Below, piece by piece: positions 1 through 5,791 of a stretch of DNA of 5,791 bases (positions are counted from its first letter, which is position 1; each line of letters begins with the position of its first letter). This DNA is from Spirochaetales bacterium (lineage in GTDB: Bacteria; Spirochaetota; Spirochaetia; Sphaerochaetales; Sphaerochaetaceae), in contig JAFVFA010000212.1 of NCBI GenBank assembly GCA_017475725.1, positions 1-5,791 of the forward strand. Reading direction: 5' to 3'. Made by a program: the position numbers and the translations under genes. The notes under the pieces were generated by a model, which made no database searches, was not told where the DNA came from, and saw only the letters and a list, made by a program, of their open reading frames with translations.

Positions 1-1
1 A

Positions 2-2659
2 ATGACGGAGAACGGGGTCATCAGGCTTCTCTCCGCATACAGGGTGGAACTTGACGAAAAGGGTTTCCTCTCAGAGTACAGGAGAGTAAGCGGGGATGAT
101 GGCGAAGCAAACCTGTTCGCATATGAGATTCTGACAGATGAACTGGCATGGTTCAACAACTCAGCCTACCCCGATCTGCTAAACCCCGAGGCCACATCCA
201 GATTCCTGAAGGTGTCCTATGAGCGATACAAAGAGGGCTTGGGAGAGCGTTTCGGCTCTTCTGCGGAGGCAATATTCACAGATGAGCCGCAGCACATCCT
301 TTTCCATACCCTCAAGAAGGCATTTGGGGAAGAGGACCTGATCCTTCCATATTCCTTTGACATGGACAGACGGTTCCGCACAGACATGGGCTACTCCATT
401 CTGGACAGACTCCCTGAAGTTGTGTGGAACACTGAAGGCCCGGTATCCAAGACACGCTACGACTACTACAGATGGACTACGGAGACATTTGCGGACTCAT
501 ACTCACGTGTTCTGGGCGATTGGTGCAAACAGAACGGCATTCTGTTCACCGGACATCTTCTGAAGGAGGAGAGTCTTGAATCCCTCTCGCAGTGCAACGG
601 CGATGCGATGATCCACTACCGTCACTATGACATCCCCGGAATAGACATACTTGTGGACAGGCGCGAATTCCAGACAGCGAAGCAAGTCCAGTCCGTGAAG
701 AACCAGTACGGGAAGAAGGGAGTGATCTGTGAACTGTTCGGAGTCACCAACTGGGATTTCCCGCTAAGAGGACACCTCCGACAGGCAAACTGGCTGATGG
801 CCCTTGGGACATCGATCAGAGTGCCGCACCTTGCTTGGATGCATATGGGAGGAGAGGCCAAACGCGACTACCCTGCCCCATTGGACTTCCACTCCCCATG
901 GTCTGGCAGGTACAGGATCGTTGAGGACCACCTGGCAAGGGTGAACCTTTTCACATCCAAGGGAAAGCCTTCCGTCAAGGTAGCGGTTCTCAATCCTGTT
1001 GAAAGCTATTGGGCCATCTCCGGTCCGGATGACCAGTCTCTTGAACGAAGAAAGCGAATGAGTGAGAATCTCCACAAGCTGACAGACTGGTTGCTCTTCT
1101 CACAGATGGACTTCGATTTCATATCGGAGCCATTGATTGGTGAGCTTCTCCACAAGGACAGGCTTGGACAACTGCACCTTGGCAGGATGAAGTACGACGC
1201 TCTGGTTGTCCCTGAGACCTATTGCATCAGGGACACGACACGTGAATTCATAAGGGAATTCGCCAAACGCAATGGAAAAGTACTGATGCTGGATGGTTCT
1301 GAAGAGTCCGATGGCGTGTTGTCCATTGGCTTTGACCATGACAGGCTTCTTGACGAGCTTGAACCTTTGCGGGAGATAAGGATCACAACAGAGAACGGTA
1401 AGGCTGCTGACAACATCATCTGCCATCTGAACAGGGATGGTGGTGATGCATACCTCTTCATCACCGCATGCTCCCCCGCTGAAGACACCACCATGTATTC
1501 ATCCTTCAGAAAGCATGTTGAGGACCCAATTATCACAGTCTCTGTGAAGGGAATCCACTCCGTCTTCATATGTGAAGGGGAAACCGGTCAGATAAGGAAG
1601 ATACACAGCTCTCTGAACGACGGTTGGACTGTCTTCTCATGTGTGTTCCACGACAACGACTCGATGATGGCATTCCTTACGGAAAGGGATGGCGAGAACC
1701 CGGCAGAGGAGATGCCTCCTGTCTTTTCGGATCCCATCAACATCAAGGATGTCAAAGGAATCTCCTTGGATGAGGACAATGTGCTTGTCCTTGACATCCC
1801 ACACTGCTACATGGATGGGGTCGATTACGGAACGGAGTACATCCTCAGGGCGGATGAGAGATTCCGCAGGACAGCCGGCTACAGGATGCGCTCCGATGCC
1901 TACGTCCAACCGTGGGTCACAGGTAACCATAACCCCATAGGACATACGGTCCGCCTTGACTACTCGTTCCTGTCAGAGTTGGAGGGCATACCCGTTGAAC
2001 TGGCATTTGAAGGCGATGCACAGATTGCTTTCAACGGTTCAACGGTGGATTGCAGCGTTCACAGCAGGACATACATCGACAGGATGATCAGAAGAGTATC
2101 CATCGGGTATTTGAGGAAAGGGATGAACACCATCTCTCTTGAGATTCCGTTCGGACCTGGAACAGACCTGGAGGCTTGCTTCCTTCTGGGCGAATTCGGG
2201 GTCAGACTTGAAGGCGGGAAAACCATTGTCTGCGCCCTCCCCTCCGGAATCGGTTGGCAGTCTCTGACAAATCAGGGTCTGCCCTTCTACGGCGGCAACA
2301 TAGACTACATCACAGAGGTCAAACTTGAGTCTGACGGCCGCTACTGCGTCTCGTTGCCCCGGTTCAATGCCCCAATAATGGATGTTTCAGTGGATGACGG
2401 CGAATTCCTGCCCATAGTCAGGGAGCCGTTCAGAGCAGATCTGGGATATCTGGAGAAAGGTATGCATACAATCCGCTTCAGGTGCTACGGGACAAGGATC
2501 AACCAGTTCGGTCAGATACACAACACGGAGAAGAGCAGAACATATTGGGGTCCCGGAAGCTGGAGAACAACAGGCACCGGCTGGTCGTATTCATACCAGC
2601 TAAACGATACAGGCATCCTGGCGGAACCGGTTGTCAGATTGATTCAAGGAACCCTATGA
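2..2659 (+). CDS. Large GH106-like glycoside hydrolase (alpha-L-rhamnosidase-type family), 5' end missing
   Basis: This is the C-terminal 885 codons of a large glycosidase. The frame is open at the left edge. Relatives I know of this type are about 1,000-1,100 residues, so some 100-200 N-terminal residues probably lie outside, and the ATG at base 2 is probably internal. Residues 1-320 look like the catalytic (beta/alpha)8 barrel: FTDEPQ at 92-97, GHLLKEES at 184-191, HYDIPGID at 208-215, ELFG at 244-247 and a KRDYP segment near 287-291. Acidic residues in the first two motifs (E95, E189/E190) and E244 are candidate catalytic residues. Residues about 325-430 resemble the glutamine-amidotransferase-like fold found after the barrel in such enzymes. 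The part from about 590 on looks like beta-sandwich sugar-binding modules, with NQGLPFYGGNIDY around 757 and FGQIHN near the C-terminus. Known GH106 members release L-rhamnose from pectin; the substrate here is unproven. Secretion cannot be judged without the N-terminus. It converges on the SGNH gene and overlaps its end. Confidence 0.85.
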   Translation: MTENGVIRLLSAYRVELDEKGFLSEYRRVSGDDGEANLFAYEILTDELAWFNNSAYPDLLNPEATSRFLKVSYERYKEGLGERFGSSAEAIFTDEPQHILFHTLKKAFGEEDLILPYSFDMDRRFRTDMGYSILDRLPEVVWNTEGPVSKTRYDYYRWTTETFADSYSRVLGDWCKQNGILFTGHLLKEESLESLSQCNGDAMIHYRHYDIPGIDILVDRREFQTAKQVQSVKNQYGKKGVICELFGVTNWDFPLRGHLRQANWLMALGTSIRVPHLAWMHMGGEAKRDYPAPLDFHSPWSGRYRIVEDHLARVNLFTSKGKPSVKVAVLNPVESYWAISGPDDQSLERRKRMSENLHKLTDWLLFSQMDFDFISEPLIGELLHKDRLGQLHLGRMKYDALVVPETYCIRDTTREFIREFAKRNGKVLMLDGSEESDGVLSIGFDHDRLLDELEPLREIRITTENGKAADNIICHLNRDGGDAYLFITACSPAEDTTMYSSFRKHVEDPIITVSVKGIHSVFICEGETGQIRKIHSSLNDGWTVFSCVFHDNDSMMAFLTERDGENPAEEMPPVFSDPINIKDVKGISLDEDNVLVLDIPHCYMDGVDYGTEYILRADERFRRTAGYRMRSDAYVQPWVTGNHNPIGHTVRLDYSFLSELEGIPVELAFEGDAQIAFNGSTVDCSVHSRTYIDRMIRRVSIGYLRKGMNTISLEIPFGPGTDLEACFLLGEFGVRLEGGKTIVCALPSGIGWQSLTNQGLPFYGGNIDYITEVKLESDGRYCVSLPRFNAPIMDVSVDDGEFLPIVREPFRADLGYLEKGMHTIRFRCYGTRINQFGQIHNTEKSRTYWGPGSWRTTGTGWSYSYQLNDTGILAEPVVRLIQGTL
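2634..2659. other. Tail-to-tail overlap of two convergent genes
   Basis: The glycosidase stop (2657-2659, plus strand) and the SGNH stop (2636-2634, minus strand) pass each other, so 26 bases code on both strands. There is no separate intergenic space and I see no strong stem followed by a T-run that would act as a shared terminator. Transcripts from the two sides would therefore be complementary at their 3' ends. Confidence 0.85.
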
Positions 2660-3305
2660 TCCTCTCTGCCAGAATGGAATGGCCAAGGTCATTGAAATGG
2701 ACTCCGTCCTGAGCGTATTTCTCCTTGTCCTCGGGTTTCTTTGGATCTATGCCCAGGTTGTCGTACATGCTGTAGGTGTGGAAGCCATACCTTGGCGCAA
2801 TTGTCAGGATTGCATTGACATAGTCAATGAGAGGCCTCTGCTCCGCTGCTGTCTTGGGCTTGTGCAGACTTTGTGACGGCCCACTGTCATTCTTGCAGTG
2901 GCAGGGGGCTATGAAGGCATGGACGGCATCCGGATACAGTTCATTGATGGTTCTGCAGAGATAATTCACAGATCCGCAGAATGTGGTCCTCTCCTGGTCA
3001 TCATAGGTTCCGAACGGCGCATCCCCATGGAAGTAGTCATTGACGCCTCCAAAGACAACAACGATGTCCGCTTCCCTATCCATATCCCAGCAGCGGCCGC
3101 AGAAATTCATGTCGTGGCGAGACTTCTCGCTTGGGGTGTATTGGTGGGCGATTCTCGTCCCGCCTACACCATAATTGTTTACGCGCTCACAGCCACATTC
3201 GCGTTCAATCAGAGTTGTGAACCTATGGCCGTATCTGTCCTCAACACCCACACCTTCGGTGATGCTGTCACCGAGGAAATCTATGACCTTGCCTTTGAGT
3301 TCCAT
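2634..3305 (-). CDS. SGNH/GDSL-family hydrolase (putative esterase or deacetylase)
   Basis: This is a 223-residue lipase-like esterase of the SGNH fold, close to the usual length of a single-domain member. Block I is FLGDSITEG with the nucleophile Ser14. Block II is the glycine-rich NNYGVGGTR around residues 43-51. Block III is FGGVND with Asn89, and block V is DGVHFND with Asp200 and His203, so the whole catalytic set is present. There is no signal peptide or membrane segment and there are about eight cysteines, which suggests a cytoplasmic enzyme. Family members remove acetyl or other acyl groups from sugars, lipids or small molecules; the substrate cannot be read here. The ATG at 3305 is chosen because GGAG at 3311-3314 lies 5 bases upstream of it. 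A GTG at 3311 would add two residues, but it overlaps that ribosome site. The gene follows the amidohydrolase with only two bases between its stop and this ATG, so the two are probably translationally coupled. It is the last gene of the minus-strand operon seen here. Confidence 0.9.
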   Translation of the reverse strand: MELKGKVIDFLGDSITEGVGVEDRYGHRFTTLIERECGCERVNNYGVGGTRIAHQYTPSEKSRHDMNFCGRCWDMDREADIVVVFGGVNDYFHGDAPFGTYDDQERTTFCGSVNYLCRTINELYPDAVHAFIAPCHCKNDSGPSQSLHKPKTAAEQRPLIDYVNAILTIAPRYGFHTYSMYDNLGIDPKKPEDKEKYAQDGVHFNDLGHSILAERIIGFLESI

Positions 3306-3307
3306 TT

Positions 3308-4423
3308 TCACTCCATCGAATAGCAGACATTGCCGTTGATCAGGACTTTGGCAATCTGTCCCATCCTTATCGGGTTGCCTTTTGCTATGACGAGATCCGC
3401 ATCCTTGCCTTTCTCTATTGAACCGACTCTGTCATCCACCCCGAGATGCCTGGCGGCATTGATTGTGATTGCCTTCAGTGCCTCAAATTCGGAGAGCCCT
3501 TCTCTGAGAAGCATCCCTGCCTGAACCGTAAGCATGTCCTCCCTGAGCAGGATCGAATCCGTCATGACGCAGACATCGCAACCTGCCTTGATCATCCTGA
3601 CTGCGTTTCTGGGATCAGAGTTCCTGTTCTCCTCTTTCTGTGGCTGCCCCGCATAGGGGCCTGCGCAGATGGGATAGCCCTCCTTGGCGAGTATGTCGGC
3701 AATGAGTCCGCCGTCGCTGACGTGCTCCAAGGTAAGATTGACATCGAACTCCTCCGCCAGCCTTATGGCAGCGAATATGTCCTGAGATGAATGGGCATGT
3801 GCCTTCAGTGGAATCTCTTTCTTCAGAACAGGAACAAGAGCCTCCATGGAGACATCCACTGGGACGGAACCTCTCCTTTCAAGATACTCCCGAGCCTTTG
3901 TAAGTTGTTTTCTCAACAATGACACCACTGTCATCCTGGTGGTCATTGCCGAATTGAGCTTGGCCTTCGGATTCTCTCCGAAGGCTATCTTCATTGCTGC
4001 CGGGTTTCTGACTATCATGTCATCCACCCGTCTTCCACAAGTCTTCAGGACAGCCGCGGTCCCGCCTATGACATTGACGCTGCCGGGCGTGATGCATACA
4101 GTGGTGACACCGCCTCTCCTTGCATATTCGAAACCGATGCTGAACGGATCGATTGCATCAATGATCCTGTTCTCAGGAGTGCAGGATGCTGTCTTCTCGA
4201 CATCGTCCTTGGCCCCTGTCGTACATCCGAAGATCCCAATATGGGTGTGTGCATCCACAAACCCCGGAAAGATGTCCAAACCTTTTGCATCTATGACTTC
4301 ACATCCTCCGGTGGAAATGCCTCTTCCGATTTCCAGAATCTTTCCGTCATCGATCAGAATATCGGAGACATAGGGTTTGTCGGAAACAGCATCATGGATC
4401 GTTCCATTGATTATACAGACCAT
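3308..4423 (-). CDS. Metal-dependent amidohydrolase, substrate unknown
   Basis: This 371-residue protein belongs to the amidohydrolase superfamily, in the imidazolonepropionase/dihydroorotase-like part, and is close to the normal length. An N-terminal beta segment (VCIINGTIHD) and a C-terminal one (GSIEKGKDADLVIAKGNP, about 334-351) form the small sandwich domain around the metal barrel. Visible metal-site candidates are the HxH of FPGFVDAHTH (His59, His61), Glu150 in AFGENPK, His209/His211 in KAHAH, His234 in LEHVSDG, and Asp289 in MTDS. From memory, close relatives read TDHPV at the last motif, whereas this protein has TDSIL. Such enzymes hydrolyse cyclic amides or other C-N bonds, and some remove acetyl groups. 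The ATG at 4423 is preferred because GGAG at 4430-4433 lies 6 bases upstream and the product then begins MVCIINGTI, as is usual for the family. The GTG at 4435 would add four residues. The gene lies 41 bases after the OppF-type gene and immediately before the SGNH gene. No signal peptide is seen. Confidence 0.9.
   Translation of the reverse strand: MVCIINGTIHDAVSDKPYVSDILIDDGKILEIGRGISTGGCEVIDAKGLDIFPGFVDAHTHIGIFGCTTGAKDDVEKTASCTPENRIIDAIDPFSIGFEYARRGGVTTVCITPGSVNVIGGTAAVLKTCGRRVDDMIVRNPAAMKIAFGENPKAKLNSAMTTRMTVVSLLRKQLTKAREYLERRGSVPVDVSMEALVPVLKKEIPLKAHAHSSQDIFAAIRLAEEFDVNLTLEHVSDGGLIADILAKEGYPICAGPYAGQPQKEENRNSDPRNAVRMIKAGCDVCVMTDSILLREDMLTVQAGMLLREGLSEFEALKAITINAARHLGVDDRVGSIEKGKDADLVIAKGNPIRMGQIAKVLINGNVCYSME
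3311..3314 (-). promoter_or_regulatory. Shine-Dalgarno site for the SGNH gene, built into the amidohydrolase C-terminus
   Basis: The last two amidohydrolase codons (ATG GAG) supply a GGAG that lies 5 bases before the ATG at 3305, with the amidohydrolase TGA in between. The GTG at 3311 overlaps this GGAG and so could not use it. The arrangement favours re-initiation by ribosomes finishing the amidohydrolase. Confidence 0.65.
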
Positions 4424-4429
4424 CTGATT

Positions 4430-4433
4430 CTCC
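4430..4433 (-). promoter_or_regulatory. Shine-Dalgarno site fixing the amidohydrolase start at 4423
   Basis: GGAG on the minus strand lies 6 bases before the ATG at 4423. The alternative GTG at 4435-4433 shares a base with this site and has only a weak GAAGA-like stretch before it. This decides for the ATG and a 371-residue product. Confidence 0.65.
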
Positions 4434-4458
4434 ACTTGTCTTCAGTTTTCATCCACAG

Positions 4459-4487
4459 ATTGTATCACATAAGATGGCAGGCCACAA
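4459..4487 (-). promoter_or_regulatory. Candidate internal sigma-70-type promoter before the amidohydrolase
   Basis: Read on the minus strand, TACAAT (4464-4459) matches the -10 consensus at five of six bases. It is preceded by TG plus one base, an extended -10 whose TG is the start of the OppF-type stop codon. A weak -35, TTGTGG (4487-4482, three of six matches), lies 17 bases upstream inside the OppF-type gene. Transcription would begin near 4452 and give a leader of about 29 bases. This could let the two hydrolase genes be expressed apart from the transporter. Such a match can arise by chance. Confidence 0.3.
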
Positions 4488-5409
4488 AATGTCCAGGTCT
4501 GACCTCTCTCAGAGCAGGACAGCTGCCGTTGCACTTTTCATTGCAGACATAGCAGCGTTTCTTGAATCTGCAGACATCACGGGGCTCAATTGGTGAGGAG
4601 ATCTCGCCTTTGAGCAGAATCCTCTCGGTCTCCTTAAGGTCAGGTGTCGGAATCGCTGACAGCAGAGCCTTGGTGTACGGATGATACTGATGCTTGAACA
4701 GCTCCTTGGAATCTGCCTTCTCAACTGCACAGCCCAGATACATAACCATGATGTCGTCGGAAATGTAGTTGACAACGGACAGGTCATGCGTCACGAACAT
4801 ATAGGCAATGCCGTTTTGTTCCTGCAAATCCAGAAGCAGGTTTATGATCTGCGCCTGGATTGAGACGTCCAGAGCGGAGACCGGCTCATCACAGACTATG
4901 AACTTTGGGTTCAGTGACAGGGCACGGGCGATTCCGATTCTCTGCCTTCTTCCCCCGTCCAGCTCATGCGGATATGAGTTTCTGAGCCTCTCAGCAAGGC
5001 CTACGGTCTTCATCAGCTCAAGGACCCTTGCCTCTATGTCCTTCTCGTTAGTGAGAACCTTGTGGAACCTGATGGGTTCGGCGATGGCACGGAAAACAGT
5101 CTGTCTGGGGTCAAGGGAGGCAAAGGGGTCCTGGAATACGATCTGCATCTCCTCCCTCTTTCTCCTCATCTCCTTCTTGGAAAGCTTTGTTATGTCCACC
5201 CCGTCGAATATGACCTCGCCGGATGTGGGCTCTATGAGCCTTAGGATACATCTGCCGGTTGTGGATTTTCCACAGCCTGATTCACCGACTATACCAAGGG
5301 TTTTTCCTCTTTCAATTGAAAAGGAGACACCATCTACTGCGTGGAGCATGCCCTTTGAAGTCTTGAAATACTTCTTCAGGTCCCTTACTTCAAGAATAAC
5401 GTCGCTCAT
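4465..5409 (-). CDS. OppF/DppF-type ABC transporter ATP-binding protein
   Basis: This 314-residue protein is a full-length ATPase of a peptide/nickel-type ABC importer, sitting on the cytoplasmic face of the membrane. Walker A is GESGCGKST (42-50), the Q-loop is VFQDP (Gln93), the signature region is HELDGGRRQRIGIARAL (148-164), Walker B is IVCDEP (171-176) and the H-loop is VTHDL (His208). The signature differs from the canonical LSGGQ: Ser is replaced by Asp151 and Gln by Arg154. The C-terminal oligopeptide-transporter extension contains HPYTKALLSAIP (243-254) and a cysteine-rich tail with Cys280, 286, 293 and 311 plus extra Cys289 and Cys297. The spacing C-x5-C-x6-C-x17-C matches that in the upstream ATPase. 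The ATG at 5409 overlaps the upstream stop codon (ATGA) and has AAAGGAG eight bases before it, so translation is probably coupled. The order D then F is typical of opp/dpp operons. The substrate, peptide or oligosaccharide, cannot be decided. Confidence 0.95.
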   Translation of the reverse strand: MSDVILEVRDLKKYFKTSKGMLHAVDGVSFSIERGKTLGIVGESGCGKSTTGRCILRLIEPTSGEVIFDGVDITKLSKKEMRRKREEMQIVFQDPFASLDPRQTVFRAIAEPIRFHKVLTNEKDIEARVLELMKTVGLAERLRNSYPHELDGGRRQRIGIARALSLNPKFIVCDEPVSALDVSIQAQIINLLLDLQEQNGIAYMFVTHDLSVVNYISDDIMVMYLGCAVEKADSKELFKHQYHPYTKALLSAIPTPDLKETERILLKGEISSPIEPRDVCRFKKRCYVCNEKCNGSCPALREVRPGHFVACHLM

Positions 5410-5791
5410 TCGGATATCTCCTTTCTCTCGATGCGGAACTCCGGATCGTCATATCCTGTGCACATGACATAATGACTATCCGAGAAGTCATGCCTTGATG
5501 GTTTTGACTGCCGGCACTGAGGCTTTGCATATTTGCACCGTTCAGCGAAGACACATCCATCCGGAAGGTTCGACGGATCAGGCATCAGACCGGGGATAGG
5601 CTTCAGCGGGACACCCTTTGCATTCACATTCGGAAGAGAATTGAAGAGCCCTTCGGTGTATGGATGCTTGGTATGGTTGAACACCTCCTCCAGAGTACCC
5701 TTCTCTATGATCGAGCCGCCATACATGACAGCCACCTCATCACAGATCTCCGATACTATGCCCAGATCATGTGTGATCATTATCATGGACG
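5406..5791 (-). CDS. OppD/DppD-type ABC transporter ATP-binding protein, C-terminal part only
   Basis: This is the last 128 or so codons of an ATPase that continues past the right edge. The frame is open there, and the ATG at 5786 is internal, not a start. The visible part begins just before the H-loop (MIMITHDLGIV), so Walker A, the Q-loop, the signature and Walker B lie outside. It carries the standard end of the NTPase domain (CDEVAVMYGGSIIEKG) and then the oligopeptide/dipeptide-transporter extension with HPYTEGLFNSLP and PIPGLMPDPSNLPDGC. The four cysteines in DGCVF, AERC, KPQC and YVMC follow C-x5-C-x6-C-x17-C. In DppD/OppD-type proteins this motif is known to hold a [4Fe-4S] cluster. 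Its stop overlaps the ATG of the OppF-type gene by four bases. Together they would form the ATPase pair of one importer, with the permease and binding-protein genes expected upstream, outside the window. Confidence 0.93.
   Translation of the reverse strand, partial: SMIMITHDLGIVSEICDEVAVMYGGSIIEKGTLEEVFNHTKHPYTEGLFNSLPNVNAKGVPLKPIPGLMPDPSNLPDGCVFAERCKYAKPQCRQSKPSRHDFSDSHYVMCTGYDDPEFRIERKEISE
5418..5424 (-). promoter_or_regulatory. Shine-Dalgarno site for the OppF-type gene
   Basis: On the minus strand AAAGGAG lies 8 bases before the ATG at 5409, inside the last codons of the upstream ATPase gene. It is the strongest ribosome site in the window. With the ATGA start/stop overlap it supports coupled but also independent initiation. 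Confidence 0.75.

Noticed and set aside
2625..2632. AACCGGTT, a perfect 8-base palindrome near the convergent gene ends, as a terminator or operator
   Set aside because: It is too short, has no loop or T-run, and lies inside glycosidase codons.
2660..2712. Continuation of a plus-strand frame past the glycosidase stop (2482-2712), suggesting a frameshifted extension
   Set aside because: The glycosidase ends with a natural family C-terminus in its own frame, and the region beyond is coding on the minus strand for the SGNH protein.
2898..3323. A 141-codon open frame on the plus strand opposite the SGNH gene
   Set aside because: The catalytic blocks of SGNH are all on the minus strand here; the plus-strand product resembles nothing known and has no clear ribosome site.
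3846..4373. A 175-codon open frame on the plus strand opposite the amidohydrolase
   Set aside because: There is no recognisable domain. The minus-strand frame carries all amidohydrolase motifs, so this is a by-product of its codon use.
4411..4452. A 13-codon reading frame (minus strand) starting before and overlapping the amidohydrolase start, as a possible leader peptide
   Set aside because: It has no Shine-Dalgarno site, its predicted transcript would begin at about its own ATG, and it has no run of regulatory codons. Chance is the simpler explanation.
4808..5467. A 219-codon open frame on the plus strand opposite the OppF-type ATPase
   Set aside because: It is an antisense shadow: rich in Ser, Arg and Pro, with no family motif, and it lies fully over a well-conserved ATPase and its upstream neighbour.

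Overview
The window looks like ordinary bacterial chromosome from a fermentative, sugar- and peptide-scavenging anaerobe. The reasons are a large GH106-like intracellular-type glycosidase, an Opp/Dpp-type ABC importer and small hydrolases, packed almost without gaps and with GGAG Shine-Dalgarno sites. Base composition is near balanced, and arginine is often written AGG/AGA on both strands. A Clostridia or Spirochaetota gut-type bacterium would fit, but this placement is an inference and is weak.

Layout: bases 2-2659 (+) carry the C-terminal 885 codons of a large glycoside hydrolase whose start lies off the left edge. From the right edge inwards, a minus-strand operon runs in the order OppD-type ATPase (only its C-terminal part, 5791-5406), OppF-type ATPase (5409-4465), metal-dependent amidohydrolase (4423-3308) and SGNH/GDSL hydrolase (3305-2634). 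The two transcription units converge and overlap tail to tail by 26 bp (2634-2659). There is no intergenic stretch over 300 bases; the longest gap is 41 bases, between the OppF-type gene and the amidohydrolase.

How the genes may work together: the two ATPases would drive import of an oligopeptide or oligosaccharide through permeases and a binding protein expected beyond the right edge. The amidohydrolase and the SGNH esterase, both without signal peptides, could then open or deacylate the imported compound in the cytoplasm. The convergent glycosidase could act on the same class of decorated plant or mucin glycan. This pathway is an inference from gene order; no single gene here fixes the substrate.

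Points of detail: both hydrolase genes have a GTG upstream in frame, but well-placed GGAG sites support internal ATG starts (4423 and 3305). The OppF-type protein has an altered ABC signature (LDGGR instead of LSGGQ). Both ATPases end in the same C-x5-C-x6-C-x17-C motif, a likely iron-sulfur site. A candidate extended -10 promoter sits on the OppF stop codon. I saw no mobile element, CRISPR array or RNA gene, and no clearly novel system.
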